Origin: Phycisphaerales bacterium
GTDB lineage: Bacteria; Planctomycetota; Phycisphaerae; Phycisphaerales; UBA1924
NCBI GenBank assembly: GCA_020054055.1
Contig: JAGVLZ010000326.1
Location: forward strand, 1-8,631
Direction: 5' to 3'
DNA: 8,631 nt
The notes below the pieces were generated by a model. That model was not told where the DNA came from. It saw only the letters and a list, made by a program, of their open reading frames with translations, and ran no database searches. Every line of letters starts with the position of its first letter. Position 1 is the first letter of the stretch. The position numbers and the translations under genes are program-made. Shown in pieces: positions 4,506 through 8,631 of this stretch.

Positions 4506-5543
4506 ATGCTTGAAACTCCCCCCCTCGTCGGAACGGACTCGGACGATCCTCTTTCCCCCGCAATCTTCGCGCCCGTCGCCGAGCCGCGTGACCCGGTCAT
4601 CGCGGAGGTGAAGCCGCAGCCCGCCTCGAAACTGCCGAAGTGGCTGCGGCTGCCGAATGGCGTGTCGTGGACCGAGGTGCGGTGGGCCGTGACTCTGACG
4701 ATCGCGGGCTTGCACGCTGCGGCGTTGCTCGCGGTGCTGCCGTACTTCTTTTCGTGGACGGGTGTGATCGTCGCGGTGGCCGGCGTCTACGTCTTCGGCA
4801 CGCTGGGCATCAACATCTGCTACCACCGCCTGCTCACGCACCGCTCGTTCAAGGCCCCGGTGTGGCTCGAGCGCACCTTCGCGCTGCTGGCGCTCTGCTG
4901 CCTCGAAGGCTCGCCGCCGTCCTGGGTCGCGAATCACCGGATGCACCACCAGCACTCGGACCACGAGCCCGACCCGCACAGCCCCGTCGTGGCGTTCCTC
5001 TGGAGCCACGTCGGCTGGATGCTGGTCGAGAACCGCGATGTCAACGACATGTCCACGATGACGCGTTACGCGCGCGACATCTTCCAGGACCCCTTCTATT
5101 ACGCGCTGACCAAGAAGAATCTGTGGCTGCTCGCGTATCCGCTGCACGCCGCGCTCTTTTTCCTCGCGGGCTTCGGGATCGGGTTCGCGTGGGATGGCAC
5201 CGCCGCGGCGGGGTTGCAACTCGGCCTTTCGTGGGTTGTCTGGGGCGTGCTGGTGCGGACCATCCTCGTCTGGCACATCACCTGGTCGGTGAACTCGCTG
5301 ACGCACCTCTGGGGCTATCGCAACTACGAGACCAACGAGAACAGCCGCAACAACTGGATCGTCGGCCTGCTCGCCAACGGCGAAGGGTGGCACAACAATC
5401 ACCACGCCGACCAGCGTTCAGCGGCCCACGGCCACCGCTGGTACGAGTTTGATGTGACCTACATCACGATCGTCATGCTCAAGTGGATGGGGCTGGCGTC
5501 CAACATCATCAAGCCCAAGAAGGTGCCGGGGCACGGGCACTGA
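4506..5543 (+). CDS. Membrane fatty-acid (acyl-CoA/acyl-lipid delta-9 type) desaturase
   Basis: This integral membrane di-iron enzyme introduces a cis double bond into a saturated acyl chain, using oxygen and electrons from a redox partner. It adjusts membrane fluidity. The protein has 345 residues. All three histidine boxes are intact: HRLLTH at 107-112, HRMHH at 144-148 and HNNHH at 296-300. The additional NSLTHLWG histidine (H267) is also present, as in the delta-9/stearoyl-CoA desaturase family. Hydrophobic spans at about 61-81, 84-103, 212-228 and 240-258 give the usual paired transmembrane hairpins with the histidines on one face. Residues 1-50 form a proline-rich, poorly conserved cytoplasmic extension. 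ATG 4506 is chosen because a -10 hexamer sits immediately before it. Internal candidates (GTG near residues 36 or 53) lack ribosome sites. No ferredoxin or reductase gene is adjacent. Substrate form (CoA, ACP or lipid) and exact double-bond position cannot be told from sequence. It converges on the next gene. Confidence 0.93.
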   Translation: MLETPPLVGTDSDDPLSPAIFAPVAEPRDPVIAEVKPQPASKLPKWLRLPNGVSWTEVRWAVTLTIAGLHAAALLAVLPYFFSWTGVIVAVAGVYVFGTLGINICYHRLLTHRSFKAPVWLERTFALLALCCLEGSPPSWVANHRMHHQHSDHEPDPHSPVVAFLWSHVGWMLVENRDVNDMSTMTRYARDIFQDPFYYALTKKNLWLLAYPLHAALFFLAGFGIGFAWDGTAAAGLQLGLSWVVWGVLVRTILVWHITWSVNSLTHLWGYRNYETNENSRNNWIVGLLANGEGWHNNHHADQRSAAHGHRWYEFDVTYITIVMLKWMGLASNIIKPKKVPGHGH

Positions 5544-5560
5544 TTATCGCTCCGGGACGC

Positions 5561-8413
5561 TCAACGGTTCGCCGCGCACTGACTCCCCCAGTTCTCCAGC
5601 ACGCTCGTGATGTCGGCGAAGTTGACGGTACCGTTGTGGTTTGCGTCTCCGGGGCCGGTCGATCCGGGAAACAGAGCGCCCCAGTTTTCCAGGACGCTGG
5701 TGATATCGGAAAATGCGACCGTGCCGTTGCCGTTGGCATCGCCGGGGCATTCGGCGGGTGGAACGAGTGTATCGCGCAGGAATGCGTCCGTTGCGCGGTT
5801 GGTGTCGCCGGGGACGAGATTGCTTGCATAGGAAGAGAACGCGACCCAGCGTCCATCCGAAGTGACACCGCCGAGAGAAGGGAACTCGCCGACAGTGCCC
5901 GCGTCACCCTGAGCGCCGCTATCGCCGAGGCTCACCCGGATCGTGCGGCCGGTCGCGCGGTCGTGCATGAACGCATCGGTGACGCCGTTCGTGTCGTCCG
6001 CGACCAGATTCGAAGCATCAGAACTGAACGCGACGTACCGGCCATTGCGAGAGATGACCGGATAGCCAAGGCTCGGGCCATTCGCCTCCGTTCCGTCCGA
6101 GGCGATGCTGACCCGCGTCGTCGTGCCCGCCGCGAGATCGCGGACATAGATGTCCGGCGCGCTGTTGTGATCGTCGGGGACAAGGGCTTCATCCCAACTG
6201 AGGAAGGCGACCTGGCTGCCATTGCCCGAGATCGCCGCGTGCTCCTTGTCTCCCGTGCCGCGAGACCCGTTGTCGGCGACACCGACGCGCACCGCGGCCC
6301 CGCCCGCGCGCGGCACGATGTAGATATCTCGCCCGTTGTAGTGGCCGGGGATCTCGTCATCCCCGCCGGAGGTGTAGGCGACGAATGCCCCGTCGCCGGA
6401 GATCACGGCCTCAAAGCCGCCGTCGGTCGTTGTACTCAGAATCGTCGTTGTTTCCGCGATGACGTCGCGGACGAATACATCCTCTTCCAGGTATGGGCAC
6501 TGCGTATCGCAGACCCCTGGCAAGTACGGGCACTGCGCGTAACTACCCGGCGGGCAAAACTCGGCGCTGTCGGGGTAGTCAAGGTTCGGCGCATCAGAGT
6601 GGAACACAATGTAGCGGCCGTCGCCCGAGATGCTCGGCGCATCCGTGAAGCCGACGCCGTTGTGCTGCTCGCCCGCGCTTGTCACGCTGATGCGGGTCGT
6701 GGTCTGGAGCAGGCGATCGCGCAGGAAGATATCGCGGGCACCGTTGGTGTCGTCTTCCACAATCCGATTCGACTCAGAGGTGAACGCGACGTACCGTCCG
6801 TTGTCTGAAATGGCGCCGGAATCGCTCGTGGCCCCCCCATGACCATCGATGGTCACGCTGATGAGTTCTGTCAGCCCCGATCCGGGCACGCGAACATAGA
6901 CCTGCGCGCCATCGAAGCCGCAAGGAGCGAGATTCGCCGAACCGGAGAGGAATACAAACCGGCTCGCGTCCGGAGTCATCGCCACTACGCCGCTGCTCAG
7001 ACACAACGGCGCGGTCCCCTGAAACCCGGATGATGAAACAGAGGCACGGATGGTGTCCTCCGTATCGAGGTCGTGAACGAAGATGTCCTGCCGGCCATTC
7101 GTGTCGCCCGCGACAAGGTTGTGGGAGCCATTCGAGTACGCCGCGACGCGGCCATCGGCGGAGAGGAGGCAATGGTCGCTCGCATCACCATCGCCTTGAC
7201 CTCCAGACTCGGAAACACTCACAACCGCGGTGGTCTGCAAGAGGCGGTCGCGAACGTAGGCCTGGAAACGGCAGTGGGCGCCGCCGTTGATGCCGTTGGA
7301 CGTGAATCCGACAAACCGACCGTCGGCGGAGATCGAAGCAGCATTGTCGACAGCAAGGGTTTGTCCCGCTTCGTTGACGCCGACCAACTCCAGCGTCCCA
7401 TTCTGACGGTCTCTGACGTAGGCGCCTTGAGGCCCGAGATCGTCGTTGATACGGAAGGCGACGAACCGACCGTCGTTCGACACCGCGGCGGTCTCGGGGG
7501 TATGGCTGCGTTGGATGCCGCTCGCGGTCGCACTCACGGCCACGAAAAAGGTCTGGTTCAGCAGGCGATCGCGCAGAAAGATCTTTCTTCCTGGTTCCGC
7601 CGCCACCGGATCGAGCGTGGTCGCTTCGCTCGTGAACACCACGAACCGGCCGTCGGCGGTCACGGATGGATTGACGCACTCGGCATCGCTCTCCTCTCCA
7701 CCCGTCCCGATGCTCACGCGCTCCGTGATGTTCGCCGTTCGGTCGCGGATGAAGATGTCGCGCTGGCCGTTGGTGTCGCCCGCCACGAGATTATCCGCGT
7801 CGGAGTTGAAGACAACGAACCGTCCGTCCACGGAGGGCGAGATCGCGCAGTGAACACTCTTGCCGTTCGATTCGCCGCCCGCCGTCTGGAGGCTCACTCG
7901 CTCGTTGACGCCGAGCAGGGTATCACGGATGAAGATGTCGGTGACGCCGTTGGTGTCCCCGACGATCAGGTTCGTCGCGGCGCTGGGAAAGACGACATAC
8001 CGCCCCGTGAACGAGACGCCCATCGAGCCGTCGAACTCCTCGGGGTCGATGCCGCTGATCCCGTCGGTGTCGCCCCCGGTGGACGAGACGGCGATCCGTA
8101 TCGTCTCGGCGCTCACGCGGTCGTGGAGGTACACGCCGCCGAACTCGGGCGCGCCGCCCGGCGCCAGATCGGGGATGAACGACACAAAGACGACGTGGTT
8201 CCCGTCGCCGGAGATCGCCGGGAGACCGGTTGTGATGCATCCCGCCGCGTCCGCGATATCGCCCGCGGAGTTGCGGCTCAGGAGCGTCGTGGACTGACCC
8301 ATGATCGGGAGCGATGCCGCGGCGACCACCGCCGAGCCGATCATCACCGATGCACGCGAGCAACCGTACAAAGCCATGACTGCGCCGCACACGTTTCGTT
8401 CGCCCCCGTTCAT
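5561..8413 (-). CDS. Large secreted PD40/TolB-like beta-propeller protein with a doubled dockerin-like tail
   Basis: The protein is about 950 residues. An N-terminal signal sequence (hydrophobic VMIGSAVVAAASLPIMG before QS, near residue 39) indicates export. Residues about 65-885 consist of roughly 14 repeats of 45-65 residues, each with the pattern DGRYVAFxSxAxNLVxGDTNGxxDIFxRDRxxxTTxRVS. This is the PD40 (WD40-like, TolB-type) blade signature, and 14 blades would make two seven-bladed propellers. One repeat carries a cysteine-rich insert (DNA about 6485-6570). The end (about 889-946) has two dockerin-like EF-hand repeats, DANGNGTVAFSD and DANHNGTVNFAD, each followed by ITSVLENWG. Propellers of this type usually bind proteins or ligands; no catalytic motif is seen. 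ATG 8413 is preferred because GGGAGA lies 6 bases upstream; GTG 8449 would add 12 residues, and ATG 8377 would give a more compact signal peptide. The stop is 17 bases from the desaturase stop. Confidence 0.88.
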   Translation of the reverse strand: MNGGERNVCGAVMALYGCSRASVMIGSAVVAAASLPIMGQSTTLLSRNSAGDIADAAGCITTGLPAISGDGNHVVFVSFIPDLAPGGAPEFGGVYLHDRVSAETIRIAVSSTGGDTDGISGIDPEEFDGSMGVSFTGRYVVFPSAATNLIVGDTNGVTDIFIRDTLLGVNERVSLQTAGGESNGKSVHCAISPSVDGRFVVFNSDADNLVAGDTNGQRDIFIRDRTANITERVSIGTGGEESDAECVNPSVTADGRFVVFTSEATTLDPVAAEPGRKIFLRDRLLNQTFFVAVSATASGIQRSHTPETAAVSNDGRFVAFRINDDLGPQGAYVRDRQNGTLELVGVNEAGQTLAVDNAASISADGRFVGFTSNGINGGAHCRFQAYVRDRLLQTTAVVSVSESGGQGDGDASDHCLLSADGRVAAYSNGSHNLVAGDTNGRQDIFVHDLDTEDTIRASVSSSGFQGTAPLCLSSGVVAMTPDASRFVFLSGSANLAPCGFDGAQVYVRVPGSGLTELISVTIDGHGGATSDSGAISDNGRYVAFTSESNRIVEDDTNGARDIFLRDRLLQTTTRISVTSAGEQHNGVGFTDAPSISGDGRYIVFHSDAPNLDYPDSAEFCPPGSYAQCPYLPGVCDTQCPYLEEDVFVRDVIAETTTILSTTTDGGFEAVISGDGAFVAYTSGGDDEIPGHYNGRDIYIVPRAGGAAVRVGVADNGSRGTGDKEHAAISGNGSQVAFLSWDEALVPDDHNSAPDIYVRDLAAGTTTRVSIASDGTEANGPSLGYPVISRNGRYVAFSSDASNLVADDTNGVTDAFMHDRATGRTIRVSLGDSGAQGDAGTVGEFPSLGGVTSDGRWVAFSSYASNLVPGDTNRATDAFLRDTLVPPAECPGDANGNGTVAFSDITSVLENWGALFPGSTGPGDANHNGTVNFADITSVLENWGSQCAANR

Positions 8414-8419
8414 GCGAAG

Positions 8420-8425
8420 TCTCCC
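8420..8425 (-). promoter_or_regulatory. Ribosome binding site of the propeller gene
   Basis: On the minus strand GGGAGA lies 6 bases upstream of the ATG at 8413. It favours this start over the upstream GTG at 8449. Confidence 0.5.
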
Positions 8426-8497
8426 ACAAGCACACCGCGTCGTGCCCACTACAACCTACCCCACGATCGACCGCGAGATCCCGCTCATTCGCCGATT

Positions 8498-8507
8498 TTT
8501 CGCGAAA
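8498..8507. promoter_or_regulatory. Perfect 10-base palindrome upstream of the propeller gene
   Basis: TTTCGCGAAA is self-complementary and extends to an imperfect longer one (CGATTT at 8493-8498, AAATCG at 8505-8510). It lies about 85 bases upstream of the ATG at 8413 in a divergent region, where an operator would be expected. No regulator is identified. Confidence 0.25.
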
Positions 8508-8615
8508 TCGAGCAACTTTTTGATGCTCCTGCGGTAACTCTTCAGCCCTCTGCAAACCGGCGACCCGAACATAACCCGACTTGCGCTCGATCCCGTGCGG
8601 CGGTACACAGGCGGC

Positions 8616-8631
8616 ATGGGCATGGACGCCG
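8616..8631 (+). CDS. Possible first codons of a truncated + strand gene
   Basis: ATGGGCATGGACGCC opens a frame that runs off the window edge. TTGCGC (8581-8586) and TACACA (8604-8609) are spaced 17 bases apart and could be a weak promoter that would give a nearly leaderless start, as proposed for the desaturase. Only five codons are visible, so coding is a guess. Confidence 0.2.

Noticed and set aside
4497..5405. 302-codon minus-strand frame over the desaturase
   Set aside because: Antisense shadow of a gene with intact histidine boxes. Its product is R/H/D-rich, low in complexity and without a domain.
5483..6808. 441-codon plus-strand frame opposite the propeller gene
   Set aside because: Antisense to well-formed PD40 repeats. 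The apparent repeats in its product only mirror the blade periodicity.

Overview
The window most likely comes from a free-living planctomycete, probably class Phycisphaerae. This is an inference. It rests on three separate proteins (at 2-298, 1962-2747 and 5561-8413) that end in the same short dockerin-like calcium-binding tail (pattern GDANxxGxVxFxDIT followed by VLxxWG). Such tails are very common on secreted proteins of that group. The high GC of the core genes and the gene-poor, hairpin-rich intergenic DNA also fit. No rRNA, tRNA, CRISPR array, integrase or transposase gene was found.

Layout, left to right. (1) 2-298 (+) is the C-terminal end of a secreted protein with an Ig-like domain and a dockerin-like tail. 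(2) 299-484 is a leader with a likely promoter and a perfect hairpin ahead of metK. (3) 485-1657 (+) is metK, S-adenosylmethionine synthetase. (4) 1658-1961 is a gap between converging genes that holds five hairpins of REP-like character. (5) 1962-2747 (-) is a small secreted protein of unknown function with the same tail. (6) 2748-3170 contains that gene's promoter and otherwise no convincing gene. (7) 3171-3728 (+) is an orphan PD-(D/E)XK nuclease-like protein. (8) 3729-4505 is 777 bases with no supported gene, including a second hairpin cluster and a run of GCGCGCA-type heptamers. (9) 4506-5543 (+) is a membrane fatty-acid desaturase with three intact histidine boxes and an apparently leaderless start. 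(10) 5561-8413 (-) is a large secreted beta-propeller protein with about 14 PD40/TolB-like repeats and a doubled dockerin-like tail. It converges on the desaturase with only 17 bases between the stops. (11) 8414-8631 is a divergent upstream region, with perhaps the first codons of another + strand gene at the right edge.

There is no obvious operon or shared pathway. MetK (methyl donor supply) and the desaturase (membrane fluidity) are housekeeping functions. The secreted proteins are linked only by the common C-terminal module, which suggests a shared fate outside the cytoplasm. The stretch from about 2760 to 3728 has visibly lower GC (about 50% in hand-counted lines, against about 60-65% in metK and the desaturase) and lies between the two hairpin clusters. 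It therefore looks like an accessory insertion. No complete, clearly new multi-gene system can be demonstrated. The strongest leads are the cysteine-bracketed EF-hand tails and the two palindrome clusters.
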